Positions 52,052 through 61,556 are shown, numbered from the stretch's first letter. The stretch is DNA of 64,000 nucleotides from Streptomyces sp. I05A-00742 (GCF_013055795.1 NZ_JABETO010000008.1:102344-166343), one strand, 5' to 3'. Notes: a model not told the origin generated them from the letters alone. Numbers and translations: made by a program.

Positions 52052-54737
52052 GGCCGTCCCCTCCTCCGGGGCTCGCGTTCCGCGACTCCGTCCGGTCCAC
52101 CATCCAGGGGCGGTCACCCCCGTGTTTGAGGCGCAGCAGCAGGTCCAGGGCGCCGGCCAGGCCGACCTGGTAGCTCACGCAGAACTCCCGCAGGGTGTCG
52201 TCCGGGACGACCAGCCGCCCGTCCCGGCGGGCGGCCCGCGCGTACAGGCAGTAGGCGGCCTCGGCGGCCCGGGTGCGGCAGGCCGTGTCGCCGGTCATGT
52301 CGGCGACGTCGAGGAGGAGTTGGGCGTTTCCCGCCACGCCGTGGCACGCGCCGGTGCCGACGCGCCAGCGGTCCCGGTGGGCCGCGCGGGCCGCCCTCCC
52401 GGCGTACTCGCGGAAGAGCGGCTCGCCGGTCGCCCGCCACAGCCTGACGAGTGCGGTGCCGATGCCGGAGGCCCCGTTGCACCAGAAGTCGAGGCCCTGT
52501 CGCTCCGTACGGCCCGGGCCCTTGGGCCAGACCGCGATGTCGTCCCGGCGCTCGGCCACCGCGCACAGGGCGTGTCCGCCGCCGGTCGCGATGTCGACGA
52601 GCTCCGGGCGGTCGAGGTCGCGGCCGGCGGAGAGCAGGAAGGCGACGTGGCCGGCGACTCCGTGCGCGAAGCCGTAGGAGGCGGAGCCGGCGAGTTCACG
52701 CCGGTGCGACCCGTCGAGCGGCCAGTCCACTCCGCCGTCGGCCTCCGCGGTACGGCGGAGCACGCCGTCCGCGCACCGCGACGCCCGTTCGGCGAACCGC
52801 GGGTCGCCCGTGGCGTGCCACAGGTGCAGCTGGGCGAGACCGGCACCGGCGAGGCCGTGGCAGACGTCGGGGTTGGCCCACTCCAGGGGGATACGGAGGG
52901 CGTGGGAACGGGCGCGCTCGGCGAGTTCGGGGTCGTCCAGGGTCAGCGCCGCGTCATGGAGTGCCCAGACCGTGCCCGAGCGGCCGAAGTAGAGGCCGGG
53001 CAGGACGCGGCCGGGCCGGGCCAGGCGTGCGTCGATCCAGTGGGCCGCCGTGCGCAGCAGCGGCGCGAGCGAGGGAGCCTCGCCCGTGCGGACGGCCCGG
53101 TCGAGGACGGCCAGGACGCCCGCCGCGCCCTGCTGGAGGTTGCAGGGGTCGCCTTCCGGCAGGGACCGGGGGCGGGGCCAGAGGTGTTCCGCGTCGGGGT
53201 CGGCGGTCGCGGTGATGTGGGCGAACCCGTCGTCCAACAGCCCGTCGAGCGCGGCCCCTTCGAGGGCCGGGCAGGACGACTCCGGTGGTGCGGGCGGCTC
53301 GGCCCGGAGAAACGCGACGGCCTTCTCCAGCGGCCAGCGGTCGGGGACGTCGGCCGTGAGGCCGAGGACGAGCGGGGCGAGGGCGCGCAGGGCGGGGCAG
53401 TCCCCGGCGGCGGCTTCCGCCATCACGGCGAGGCGGCCGCCGTCGGGCCGTGCGGGCGCGGTGTCCGGTGCGAGCAGCGGGTTGATCCCGGTGGTGGCGT
53501 GGAGCAGGGTGGCGCCCAGGCCGAAGCAGTCCGCCTCGGGGCCGGGGACGGGCACGGTTCCCGTGCGGGCAAAGTACTCGGGGGCGGTGAAGCCCTGGGT
53601 GCCCGCCACATGGGCCGTGCCTCCCGCCCGTACCGCGCATTCCAGGTCGACGAGGACGGGGGTGCCGTCCGGGCGCATGACGACGTTGGTGGGCTTGAGG
53701 TCGCGCAGGACGAATCCGGCCGCGTGTACGGCACCGACCAGGCGGGTGAGTTCGCGCGCCAGCCGCCACGCCGCGGGGACCGGCAGCCGCCCTCCGCCGA
53801 GCGATGCCTCCTCCGTCGACCACCGGTGCAGGTTCTCTCCGGGGATCAGCTCCTCGGCCAGGAACACATGGCCGCCGGCCTCGAAGACTCCGCGCGGGGC
53901 GGGGGTGACGCCGTGCGGCGCCAGGCGGGCCAGTATGCCGGCTTCGTAGCGCAGCCAGTCGCGGGCGTCCGTCCCGCCGGGCCGGGCGCCGACATGGGCG
54001 CGAGCCTCCTTCAGCAGGACGTCCTCGCCGGTGTGCCGGTCCCGCGCGCGGTAGACGCCACCGCGGTTGGAGTGGCGGATCGCCTCCCGGACGAGGTACC
54101 GGCCGGCGAGGAGGACGGGGTCGCCCCGGTCCCGGCCGCCGGCGGGCCGCGCGGGCGGGTCGAAGGGCGGCCGGGCCCAGGCGGGCGGCGAGAACCACGG
54201 GTTGCGTTCGTCGGGGACCAGGCTGCCGTCCGGTGCCAGGAGCCTGCCCCGGTAGAAGCCCTCGTCGTCGAGTTCGCGCGGCGGCGCGAAGCAGCCGAAG
54301 CGGTAGTGGACCAGGCTGTCCGGCCGGTACCGCCGGTCCGACAGGATCGCGGGACCGGCCAGGCCGAGCGTGGCCCGGTGCAGCTCTTCGGCGAGCGCGC
54401 GCAGTTGGCCGTCGTCGGACGGGTACGCGGTGAGGAACTTGCCGGAGTGTTCCCGCGGGGCCCGGACCGAGGTGAGGTCGGCGGTGACCCGCGGCGACAC
54501 CGCGAACTTGAACGCGCACCCGTGCGCCACCAGGACCCTCGCCGCTCCCGCCAGGACCTGGTGTGCGGAGCCGACGGTCGCCGACACATGCAGCTTCCAC
54601 CCCTGGCGCCGGGGACGGTGATCCGCCGGCCTCACCATGCACCAGGTCTCACCGTCCCGCAGGGTCCACGCGGACGGCCCGTCCCCGACGATCCGCAGGA
54701 CGACCGACTGATAGCTCGCCTGGAGGCTCACCGTCAC
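52005..54737 (-). CDS. lanL: Class IV lanthipeptide synthetase LanL
   Basis: 910 residues: phospho-Ser/Thr lyase domain at 1-200 (GWKLHVSATVGSAHQVL, FKFAVSP, SGKFLTAYPSDD); Ser/Thr kinase at about 215-480 with Lys 243 (VLLKEARAH), catalytic RDLKPTNVVM (Asp 346, Asn 351) and VLVDLECA (Asp 364); LanC-like cyclase at about 530-870 with FWCNGASGIG (Cys 753) and ACHGVAGN (Cys 798, His 799). Having all three zinc ligands separates it from class III LanKC. It phosphorylates, eliminates and cyclises the precursor. GTG start lies in a hairpin loop; a second GTG two codons later is possible. Confidence 0.88.
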   Translation of the reverse strand: MTVSLQASYQSVVLRIVGDGPSAWTLRDGETWCMVRPADHRPRRQGWKLHVSATVGSAHQVLAGAARVLVAHGCAFKFAVSPRVTADLTSVRAPREHSGKFLTAYPSDDGQLRALAEELHRATLGLAGPAILSDRRYRPDSLVHYRFGCFAPPRELDDEGFYRGRLLAPDGSLVPDERNPWFSPPAWARPPFDPPARPAGGRDRGDPVLLAGRYLVREAIRHSNRGGVYRARDRHTGEDVLLKEARAHVGARPGGTDARDWLRYEAGILARLAPHGVTPAPRGVFEAGGHVFLAEELIPGENLHRWSTEEASLGGGRLPVPAAWRLARELTRLVGAVHAAGFVLRDLKPTNVVMRPDGTPVLVDLECAVRAGGTAHVAGTQGFTAPEYFARTGTVPVPGPEADCFGLGATLLHATTGINPLLAPDTAPARPDGGRLAVMAEAAAGDCPALRALAPLVLGLTADVPDRWPLEKAVAFLRAEPPAPPESSCPALEGAALDGLLDDGFAHITATADPDAEHLWPRPRSLPEGDPCNLQQGAAGVLAVLDRAVRTGEAPSLAPLLRTAAHWIDARLARPGRVLPGLYFGRSGTVWALHDAALTLDDPELAERARSHALRIPLEWANPDVCHGLAGAGLAQLHLWHATGDPRFAERASRCADGVLRRTAEADGGVDWPLDGSHRRELAGSASYGFAHGVAGHVAFLLSAGRDLDRPELVDIATGGGHALCAVAERRDDIAVWPKGPGRTERQGLDFWCNGASGIGTALVRLWRATGEPLFREYAGRAARAAHRDRWRVGTGACHGVAGNAQLLLDVADMTGDTACRTRAAEAAYCLYARAARRDGRLVVPDDTLREFCVSYQVGLAGALDLLLRLKHGGDRPWMVDRTESRNASPGGGDGRGGDGPAAAGTAGDG

Positions 54738-54746
54738 ACGGTGAGC
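54726..54746. promoter_or_regulatory. Perfect hairpin enclosing the lanL start codon
   Basis: GCTCACCGT / ACGGTGAGC, 9-bp perfect arms with a three-base loop that is exactly the GTG start codon on the minus strand. No ribosome binding site precedes it. The structure could hide the start in mRNA or serve as an operator. Confidence 0.5.
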
Positions 54747-54827
54747 GTGGCACGGCCGTCCGCCGCGGTCGAGACCGCGTACCGGAACGGCCCTCGTCAG
54801 TGGGGAGGCGGGACCGGCCGGAAGGGC

Positions 54828-56684
54828 TCACTCCGGCCGTCGGGGGCCGCCGGCGAGCGGAACGCCCGTGCGGCGGGACTGTGCACGGGAGGCCGCGGAG
54901 TCCTCGCTCTTCGCCGCCTCCAACGGAAGGTCGGCCGGACGCGTCGGGCGGCCGGACGGCGGGACGTGGCCGGGGAGTTCCAGGGTGCCCCAGACGTACG
55001 GATCGGCCTGGGCGCTGCCGAAGGTGGACCATGCGAGCCGGCTCTGGCCGGTCCTGTCCTGGGTGTCGGAGTCGTAGAGGAGGACGTTGGCGGTGAGGCG
55101 GCCGGGGTCGACGGGTGCGGGGAGCCCGGCGAGCGGGATCCTCATCTCGACAGTGTAGCCCTCGTACGGCTCGGTCACCGTGGACGCGACCGTCATGCCC
55201 GGCGCGGTCGAGGCCGCCGGTCCCTGCCGGTTGTCGCCGTCGCGCTCCGCGCAGGCTCCCCCGTCCTTCGCGGTGAAGGGGAGGACGGCGGCCTTGAAGG
55301 TGGTGGAGGTGTCGTCGGAGCGGCCCCGCGGATCGAGGTCGACCTCGACGGAGTCCGTGCGCCAGTGGCGTTTGCAGTCGGTCCTGCCGTCGAGCGCGGC
55401 GCCCTTCTTGTCGTCGGTGACGTGTACGAGGACGAACAGGTCGTCGCCCTTCCGGGCGAGGCGGGCGTCGGCCGCGCAGTCCTTCCCGGAGGCGCAGCGC
55501 GTGCCCTCCCAGTGCGTGAGTTCCAGCGCCGGCCCGGGGTATTCGCCGGGGTCCGCTCTGCCGTTCACGACGGGTGCCTTCGCCACCTCGGGGACGGTGG
55601 TGGAGGGCCGGTCGGGGTATGCGGGCTGGGCGTCGTTGGCCAGCCACGGCATCCTCACCCGGCGTGCCCAGTCCCGGAATTCGGCGTACTGCGGGCGCAG
55701 GCCGGACTGGGCGCGTTCCGTGCCGGGCAGGGGCTTTCCGTCCTCGGCCAGGACCGTGAACCATTCGCAGGGCAGCTTGTCCGCCGGGGTGTCGGACTTC
55801 TCCGGCAGGGAGCCGAAGCCCTGGGTGACGTATTTGCGGGCCGCGTCGCGTTCGAGCTGGGCCCATGTCTTCCCGCCGGAGGAACGGCCGCCCGGCCAGA
55901 CGCCGAGGACGGGCAGCCCGGTGTGCTCGTCGTCGGCCCGCTTCCCGTCGCACCGCTGTCCCAGGGGTCCTTCGAAGCCCCAGTTCTGGGTGAGGAGCCG
56001 GGAGGGCTTCCAGGGCCGGTACTTCTCGCCGGTGAGCTGTCCGGGGAACGCGTCGGGGTCGCCGGCCAGGGTGAACGCCTCGGTGGCGAGGCGTCCGGCC
56101 TGCTGGTGGGCGCCGTGCTGGTGGAAGGGGCGCGGGTCCATGGTGACCACCGTCTTCGGGGTGGTCGCCCGGATCAGCCGGACCAGCCGTTCCAGGGTGT
56201 CCGTCGGCCGCTGCGGCGCCCGGTTCCAGCTCCTGGCCGTCAGGGGCGCCGACAACGTGTACCAGAAGTCCGGCTTGTCGAGGTAGAAGACGTTGCGGAT
56301 ACCGAGGACGCCGACGGCCTCGCGCTCCTCCCGCTCACGGATCATGCCGAGGGCGGCGCCCTCCTCGGGCCCGGCGGCGTTGCCGCCGCCCTCGCCCCGG
56401 GTGATGGTGACGACCCCGGTGGTGAGTCCGTCCTTCTCCTTCCACCGCCCGAACGTGGCCAGCGACTGGAACTCGTCGTCCGGATGGGCGCCGATGAACA
56501 GCACATCGGTGTGGGCCTCGTCGGCACGGCCGGTGGCCTCGCCGCGCCCGGACGGCTCGTCCTTGTCGCAGGCCGCCACCGCGGGCACGAGCGCGAGGAG
56601 CGTGAGCGCGGTGAGCATGGTGGGCACAAGGCGTCTCGGCCTGCGTGGACTTGGCTTGCGCGGGTTCGGCTTGGGTGGATGCAC
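54828..56684 (-). CDS. PIG-L family deacetylase lipoprotein with C-terminal CBM9-like domain
   Basis: About 618 residues from the GTG at 56684. A basic Pro-rich N-terminus leads into a lipoprotein signal (LTALTLLALVPAVAAC). The PIG-L domain has LFIGAHPDDEFQSLATFG (zinc His, Asp-Asp) and PFHQHGAHQQAGRL (second His). After about residue 400 there is a beta-rich domain (VAKAPVVNGRADPGEYPGPA, SVEVDLDPRGRSDDT, YTVEMRIPLAGL) resembling the CBM9-like sugar-binding or oxidoreductase-linked module. It probably deacetylates a sugar amide outside the cell. An upstream in-frame GTG at 56726 is possible. Confidence 0.83.
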   Translation of the reverse strand: MHPPKPNPRKPSPRRPRRLVPTMLTALTLLALVPAVAACDKDEPSGRGEATGRADEAHTDVLFIGAHPDDEFQSLATFGRWKEKDGLTTGVVTITRGEGGGNAAGPEEGAALGMIREREEREAVGVLGIRNVFYLDKPDFWYTLSAPLTARSWNRAPQRPTDTLERLVRLIRATTPKTVVTMDPRPFHQHGAHQQAGRLATEAFTLAGDPDAFPGQLTGEKYRPWKPSRLLTQNWGFEGPLGQRCDGKRADDEHTGLPVLGVWPGGRSSGGKTWAQLERDAARKYVTQGFGSLPEKSDTPADKLPCEWFTVLAEDGKPLPGTERAQSGLRPQYAEFRDWARRVRMPWLANDAQPAYPDRPSTTVPEVAKAPVVNGRADPGEYPGPALELTHWEGTRCASGKDCAADARLARKGDDLFVLVHVTDDKKGAALDGRTDCKRHWRTDSVEVDLDPRGRSDDTSTTFKAAVLPFTAKDGGACAERDGDNRQGPAASTAPGMTVASTVTEPYEGYTVEMRIPLAGLPAPVDPGRLTANVLLYDSDTQDRTGQSRLAWSTFGSAQADPYVWGTLELPGHVPPSGRPTRPADLPLEAAKSEDSAASRAQSRRTGVPLAGGPRRPE

Positions 56685-56802
56685 GGCAGCTCGTCCTTTC
56701 CTGCGGTTGCCTCCCTCTGTACCCACGGATCCCGGTACTGATCACCAGTCAGGCCGAACAAGGTTGCGAATAAGGGTGGTTGAGACCGACGGCCGGGGCC
56801 CC

Positions 56803-58056
56803 TCAGCCCTCCGCCGCACCCGTCGCCGGCGTGCGGCGGAACCACAGCAGGACCAGCAGGGCCCCGAGGGCCGCCAGCGCGGCCCCGCCGGTGAGCGCGA
56901 CGCGGAGGTGTCCCGACGTCACCCCGCCGCGGAACGCCAGCCCGGCCAGCGCCGCCCCGCAGGCCGCGCCCGCCAGCCTGCCGAAGGACAGTTGGGCCGA
57001 CGCGCGGCCGTGCAGCCCCTGCGGTACGGAGTTGAGCGCCGCCCGGGAGGTGGCGGGGAACAGCAGCCCGAGGCCCGTGCCGAGCAGCAGTCCGCCCGGC
57101 AGCAGCCACGGCCCGTGCAGTGCCGTCCCGGGCAGGGCGTACGCGGCGAAGGCCACCGCGCAGGCGAGGAACCCGGCGGCCGCGGGCACCCGTTCGCCGA
57201 ACCGGTCGGTGAGCCGTCCCGCCACCGGCCCGGCCGCGCCGATGCACAGCGCCAGCACCATCGGGGCGAGCGCCGCCCGCAGCACGCCGTAGCCCGCGGC
57301 GTGCTGGAGGTACTGCTCGACGAGGAAGAACGTGCCGATCATCACCGCGAAGGTGAGGGCGGCGACGGCGGACGCCTCGTGGACCGCCGCCATCGGCGGA
57401 CGTCCGCCGGGCTCCCGTACCGGGGGCCGTGGGCCGGTCGTCGCCCCGGGCCGGACCCAGCGCAGCACGCACGCGGCCGTCACCAGGCCCAGCGGCAGCA
57501 GGGCCCACCAGTTGGCGCGCCAGCCCCACACCTCGGTGAGCACCCCGCCCAGCAGCGGGCCGACCAGGTTGGAGAGGCCCGAGGCCGCGCCCCAGATACC
57601 CAGCGCGGTGCCCCGCCGCTCGGCGGGGAAGCCCGACACCGCCCCGGCCAGCGCCGCCGGGCTTGCGAGTCCCGCCCCCGCCCCCTGGAGCACCCGGGAG
57701 CCGATCAGCAGCCCGAACGAGCCCGCCACCGCGCCCAGCAGGGTGCCCGCGCAGAACAGCGTCAGCCCGGCCAGCGCGACCGCGCCGGGGCCGAACCGGT
57801 CCACCAGCCGGCCGCCGGGCACGAGCCCGACCGCGTACACCGCGAAGTAGGTGGTCAGCAGCCAGGACGCGGTGTGCGCGGAGACGTCGAACGCCGAACC
57901 GACCGACGGCAGCGCCACGGTGACGATCGTTCCGTCGGCCTGCAGCAGGGCGGCGATCGCCGTGCACACGATGAGCCGGGTCCAGGCGGCGCGCGGAACG
58001 GCGGGGCGCCGTTCCGCGGTGTCCGCGGGGGGTGCGGTGCCTGCGGGTTCGGTCAT
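56803..58056 (-). CDS. MFS transporter, DHA2-like
   Basis: 417 residues with about 12-14 transmembrane segments. Motif A-like loop GRLVDRFGPGAVALAG and motif C-like GIWGAASGLSNLVGPLLGGVL mark it as a drug:proton antiporter (QacA/EmrB-like). It follows mmpL by 8 bp, so they form an operon. The likely regulator is the divergent TetR gene. Confidence 0.87.
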   Translation of the reverse strand: MTEPAGTAPPADTAERRPAVPRAAWTRLIVCTAIAALLQADGTIVTVALPSVGSAFDVSAHTASWLLTTYFAVYAVGLVPGGRLVDRFGPGAVALAGLTLFCAGTLLGAVAGSFGLLIGSRVLQGAGAGLASPAALAGAVSGFPAERRGTALGIWGAASGLSNLVGPLLGGVLTEVWGWRANWWALLPLGLVTAACVLRWVRPGATTGPRPPVREPGGRPPMAAVHEASAVAALTFAVMIGTFFLVEQYLQHAAGYGVLRAALAPMVLALCIGAAGPVAGRLTDRFGERVPAAAGFLACAVAFAAYALPGTALHGPWLLPGGLLLGTGLGLLFPATSRAALNSVPQGLHGRASAQLSFGRLAGAACGAALAGLAFRGGVTSGHLRVALTGGAALAALGALLVLLWFRRTPATGAAEG

Positions 58057-58064
58057 GACCGGGG

Positions 58065-60272
58065 TCAACTCCCTCGTGGGGCAGCCGGGTCGGGACGCGC
58101 CGCCGCGACGGCGGCCGACCCCGTCCGCCGTGCGGGCCACCATGCCTTCTCGCCGAGCAGATACGTGAGCGCCGGCACCAGGACCACCCGCACCAGGACG
58201 GTGTCGAGGAGCACGCCCAGCGCCACGGTGAAGCCGAGCTGGAAGAGCATCACCAGCGGGAGGATCATCAGGATCGAGAAGGTGCCCGCCAGCACCAGGC
58301 CCGCGCTGGTGATGACCGAACCGGTGCTGAGCAGGGCGGTGCGCACGGCGGTCCGGGTGTCGCGGGTGCGGGCGTCCTCACGGACCCGCGCCATGAGGAA
58401 GATGTTGTAGTCGACGCCCAGGGCCACCAGGAAGAGGAACGCGAACGTGGGCTCCACGGGGTTGACCCCGTGCTGGTCCAGCAGATCGCGGAAGACGAAC
58501 AGGGAGATCCCGAAGGCACCGAAGAACGACACGACCACCGTCGCGATCAGATACAGCGGCGCCACCAACGCCCGCAGCAGCACCACCAGGATCACCAGGA
58601 TGATCACCAGGACCAGCGGTACCAGGACGCGCAGGTCGTGGTCGGCCGCGTGCTTGGTGTCCAGCTGGACCGCCGGGTCACCGCCCACCACCGCCCGTAC
58701 GCCGGACGGCAGTCCGGAGGACAGGGCGTGCCGGACGTCGGCGACGCGGTCCAGCCCCTTCGCGTCGTACGGATCGGTGTCGAGGATCACCTGGAGCCGG
58801 CCGGCCCGTCCGTCGGCGGACCGGACGGGCTGTGGCGTGGCCGAGGCGATGTCCGGCACCGTGCGGGCCCGGTCCGCGGTGGTGGTGAGGTCGGTGGTGC
58901 GCAGGGGGCCGTCGGCGCGTTCCACGACGACCGTCAGGGGGGCCGCGGTGCCGGCGGGGAAGGCGTCGGCCAGGTCCCGGTATCCCGAGGCGGACGACGT
59001 GGGCTCGCGGAAGGCGTGCAGCAGGCTCATGTCGTCCACGGACCGGCTCACCCCGGTCGCGCCCGCGGCGAAGAACAGCAGCGTCGCGGCCACCGCCCAC
59101 CACGGGCGCCGGAACACCGCGCCGACCGTGCGCTCCCAGGCGCGGCGCACCGGCCCGGCCGTCTGCCGGGCCTCCGCGGCCCGGGCGCGGCGCAGCAGGG
59201 GCCGGTGTCCGACGAGCGCCAGCAGCGCGGGCATCAGGGTGAAGGTGGAGAGGAGGACGGAGGCGGTGCCGATGATGCCGGCGGGGCCCAGCACCCGGGT
59301 GGAGCCGAGCCGGGTGGCGAAGAGCGCGGACAGCGAGGCCATGACCGTGAGCCCGCTGAAGAAGACGGTGGGCCACACCCGGCGCACGGCGCGGCGCAGG
59401 GCGGGCCAGGGGTCCGGGTCCGCCGCGAGTTCCTCCTGGTAGCGGGCGGTCATCAGCAGGCAGTAGTCGGTGCCCGCGCCGAACATCAGGATCAGCATCA
59501 GCGACGTGGCCTGACTGTTGATCAGCAGCCCGGCGTGCGCGGCCAGCGCGTAGACGATCCCCGCGGCCAGGACGTAGGCGAAGCCCACCACGACGAGCGG
59601 GACGACCGCCAGCAGCGGGGAGCGGTAGACGATCAGGAGCAGCACCAGGACGAGGACGGCGGTCGCCGCCAGCAGCCGGAAGTCCACGTCGCTGAAGATG
59701 GCGACGGCGTCCGCGCTGATCCCGGCCGGGCCGGTGATGTTCGTCGTCACGCCCGAGGGCGGGTGGACGGCGTCGCGCAGCGCGTCGACGGTGTCGCGGA
59801 CCTTCTTCCCGCCGGTCGCGGTGACCGGGACGACCGTCACGGCCACCGAGTTGTCCGCCGAGACCAGCCCGCGCACCGGGCGGCCGTCGGGGGTGAAGGG
59901 GGCGGTGGGTGTCCGGGTGCCGGGGACGGCGCGCAGCCGCGCGGCGTCGTCGAGCACCGCCCGGCGGTCGTCGGCGGTCAGCCCGCCGGGGCGCCGGTGG
60001 ACCACCAGGGCCGGCCGGGTGTCGCCGTCGGGGAAGCGGTCCGCGAGGAGGCGGGACACCTCGGCGGAGGGCGCCGAGTCGGGCAGGAAGGCGGCGGCGT
60101 TGTTGCTCGTGACGTTCGGCAACTTGCTCTGGAACGGGCTCAGCAGCCCCGCGAGCACGAGCCAGCCGGCCACCACGAGCCAGAGCAGCAGGCGCGGCCG
60201 GGTCCCGGAGGGTGGCGCGGGGCGTGCGGTGTTCCGGTTCGGCGTTTCCCCGGGCTTCGCTTCGCTACGCAC
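58065..60272 (-). CDS. MmpL-family RND transporter
   Basis: 735 residues. Twelve transmembrane segments in two halves, each preceded by a large outside loop. The first starts with PRLLLWLVVAGWLVLAGLL. Conserved membrane blocks are SLMLILMFGAGTDYCLLMTA (Asp-Tyr relay) and FLFLVALGVDYNIFLMARV. MmpL proteins export lipids or hydrophobic natural products. It leads an operon with the MFS gene and is divergent from a TetR regulator. GTG start at 60272. Confidence 0.9.
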   Translation of the reverse strand: MRSEAKPGETPNRNTARPAPPSGTRPRLLLWLVVAGWLVLAGLLSPFQSKLPNVTSNNAAAFLPDSAPSAEVSRLLADRFPDGDTRPALVVHRRPGGLTADDRRAVLDDAARLRAVPGTRTPTAPFTPDGRPVRGLVSADNSVAVTVVPVTATGGKKVRDTVDALRDAVHPPSGVTTNITGPAGISADAVAIFSDVDFRLLAATAVLVLVLLLIVYRSPLLAVVPLVVVGFAYVLAAGIVYALAAHAGLLINSQATSLMLILMFGAGTDYCLLMTARYQEELAADPDPWPALRRAVRRVWPTVFFSGLTVMASLSALFATRLGSTRVLGPAGIIGTASVLLSTFTLMPALLALVGHRPLLRRARAAEARQTAGPVRRAWERTVGAVFRRPWWAVAATLLFFAAGATGVSRSVDDMSLLHAFREPTSSASGYRDLADAFPAGTAAPLTVVVERADGPLRTTDLTTTADRARTVPDIASATPQPVRSADGRAGRLQVILDTDPYDAKGLDRVADVRHALSSGLPSGVRAVVGGDPAVQLDTKHAADHDLRVLVPLVLVIILVILVVLLRALVAPLYLIATVVVSFFGAFGISLFVFRDLLDQHGVNPVEPTFAFLFLVALGVDYNIFLMARVREDARTRDTRTAVRTALLSTGSVITSAGLVLAGTFSILMILPLVMLFQLGFTVALGVLLDTVLVRVVLVPALTYLLGEKAWWPARRTGSAAVAAARPDPAAPRGS

Positions 60273-60337
60273 TGCATCACCGCATTCGGGATCTACTCTG
60301 GAACCTCAACAGTCCCGCCAGATACTAGACCACGCGC

Positions 60338-60355
60338 CAAGGCTTAGACACCTTG
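60338..60355. promoter_or_regulatory. Inverted repeat in the mmpL/tetR gap
   Basis: CAAGG-N8-CCTTG lies in the 97-bp gap between the divergent genes. A second CCAAGG follows at 60357 and overlaps the tetR ribosome binding site. The segment around it also reads as an imperfect direct repeat of about 20 bp. Probable TetR operator. Confidence 0.45.
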
Positions 60356-60369
60356 TCCAAGGAGTTGTG

Positions 60370-61029
60370 ATGGACACCGACCGACGCGGAGCGGCTTCCG
60401 ACCGATCCGGTTCCGAATGGAACCGGATGGTGGCCCTGCACAAGGAACGGCTGCGCGCCGCCATCGGAGAGGCCGCGGTGGAGATCGCGGCCGAGAAGGG
60501 GCTGGCCGGTACGACCATGTCGAAGATCGCGGAACGGGCCGGTGTGTCCAGGGCCACGGCCTACAACTACTTCAAGGACGTCGAGCACGTCCTCCTGTCG
60601 GTGGTGAGCGACGAGGTCGACCGGTTCTACGGCCAGTTGCGCGAGCGCCTGGACGGAGTGACCGGCCCCCGGGCCCGGCTGGACATGTTCCTGGTGGCAC
60701 ACCTGGAGTATTTCGCCCGGCCCGAACGGCGGTCCGGGGCCCTGCAGTTGCAGGCGCTCGGCATCAGCCCCGCCATCCGGGAGCGGATGGCCGCGCACAC
60801 CGACCGGCTGCGCGCCCTGCTGTCGGAGGTACTGGAGAGCGGCCGGAGCGAGGGCGTCTTCGACGAGCGGATCAGCCCCGGCCGGCACGCCGAACTCCTC
60901 ATGCACCTGTTGTCCGCCGCGCGGGGCCAGGTGCTCAGGGGCGACGTGCCGGTGGAGACCCTCGCCGCCGACCTGCTGCTGCTGGTCGAGTCGGGGCTGT
61001 GTCAGGCGCCTCCGGAGCCGTCCGCCTGA
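60370..61029 (+). CDS. TetR-family regulator
   Basis: 219 residues. The N-terminal HTH is AAVEIAAEKGLAGTTMSKIA then ERAGVSRATAYNYFKDVEHV. The C-terminal ligand domain is helical (about 90-210). AAGGAG sits five bases before the ATG at 60370. It likely represses the divergent mmpL-MFS operon and is released by the exported compound. Its 3' end overlaps the convergent Cys-rich gene by 28 bp. Confidence 0.9.
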   Translation: MDTDRRGAASDRSGSEWNRMVALHKERLRAAIGEAAVEIAAEKGLAGTTMSKIAERAGVSRATAYNYFKDVEHVLLSVVSDEVDRFYGQLRERLDGVTGPRARLDMFLVAHLEYFARPERRSGALQLQALGISPAIRERMAAHTDRLRALLSEVLESGRSEGVFDERISPGRHAELLMHLLSAARGQVLRGDVPVETLAADLLLLVESGLCQAPPEPSA

Positions 61030-61556
61030 GCGGGGCCGGCGTTCCCGTCCGTCCGGGGGCGGGCGTAGCGGAAGACGCACGCGTGGTGTCCGTCGGTCTG
61101 CCGGCGCAGGCTCTCGGCGGACAGGTGCGGGAAGGCCCGCCGGGTCGCCTCGAAGTCGAGCTCGCACAGGATCGGGCGCGGCTCGCTCAGGCCCAGTTCC
61201 TCGGCGGCCGTCAGGCACATACAGGTGCGGCACACCTCCATGACCACGTCCTCGTCGGCCGTCGAGACGTCGATCGCCTCCTCCAGGAAGCCCATGGCCG
61301 CGAAGCGGGGCAGGGCCTTGCCGAACCCCTCGGCGAGCGAACACCCCGTGATCAGCGGCCCCATCCGGGCCGCCTGGCGCTCCGGGTAGCCCTCCAGCAG
61401 GACCTCCGTCGCCTCCTCCGGACCGCGCTCGGCCTCCAGTTCCAGGTAGCGCCGCAGCCGGTCGCGGAGCATCCGCCGGGTCTGCTCCCGCTTGTCGGCG
61501 CCGTTCCCCGCGGCCGGGGCCCCCGGCACCGCGGGGGCCTGGGTCGTGTCGGTCAT
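61002..61556 (-). CDS. Cys-rich conserved protein of the heme operon, possible ATC-hydrolase family
   Basis: 184 residues. The C-terminal half holds MEVCRTCMCLTAAEELGLSE, PILCELDFEATRRAF and TDGHHACVFRYARP. These four Cys and two His could bind a metal or cluster, and the arrangement recalls the L-2-amino-thiazoline-4-carboxylate hydrolase family. The start overlaps the HemY stop in an ATGA, so it is translated with hemY and hemH. A role in heme synthesis or heme handling follows from that context only. Confidence 0.6.
   Translation of the reverse strand: MTDTTQAPAVPGAPAAGNGADKREQTRRMLRDRLRRYLELEAERGPEEATEVLLEGYPERQAARMGPLITGCSLAEGFGKALPRFAAMGFLEEAIDVSTADEDVVMEVCRTCMCLTAAEELGLSEPRPILCELDFEATRRAFPHLSAESLRRQTDGHHACVFRYARPRTDGNAGPAQADGSGGA

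Larger units (their letters stand above)
50623..54737. other. Lanthipeptide locus, class IV with a separate LanC
   Basis: Four co-directional minus-strand genes: lanL (54737-52005), a short precursor overlapping its 3' end (52051-51968), a second precursor (51925-51797), and lanC (51708-50623). No transporter, protease or regulator of its own is seen. Upstream on the same strand is a PIG-L lipoprotein gene that is probably not part of it. The two precursors share a leader pattern. Confidence 0.8.

Noticed and set aside
52005..54737. Class III LanKC assignment
   Set aside because: The cyclase domain keeps all three zinc ligands (WCNG and CHG) and the precursor leader has LPETD, both pointing to class IV.
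51837..56741. A plus-strand open frame of over 1,600 codons across the lanthipeptide locus
   Set aside because: It is the mirror of lanL and the PIG-L gene, whose motifs are intact on the minus strand. Its composition is typical of antisense frames.
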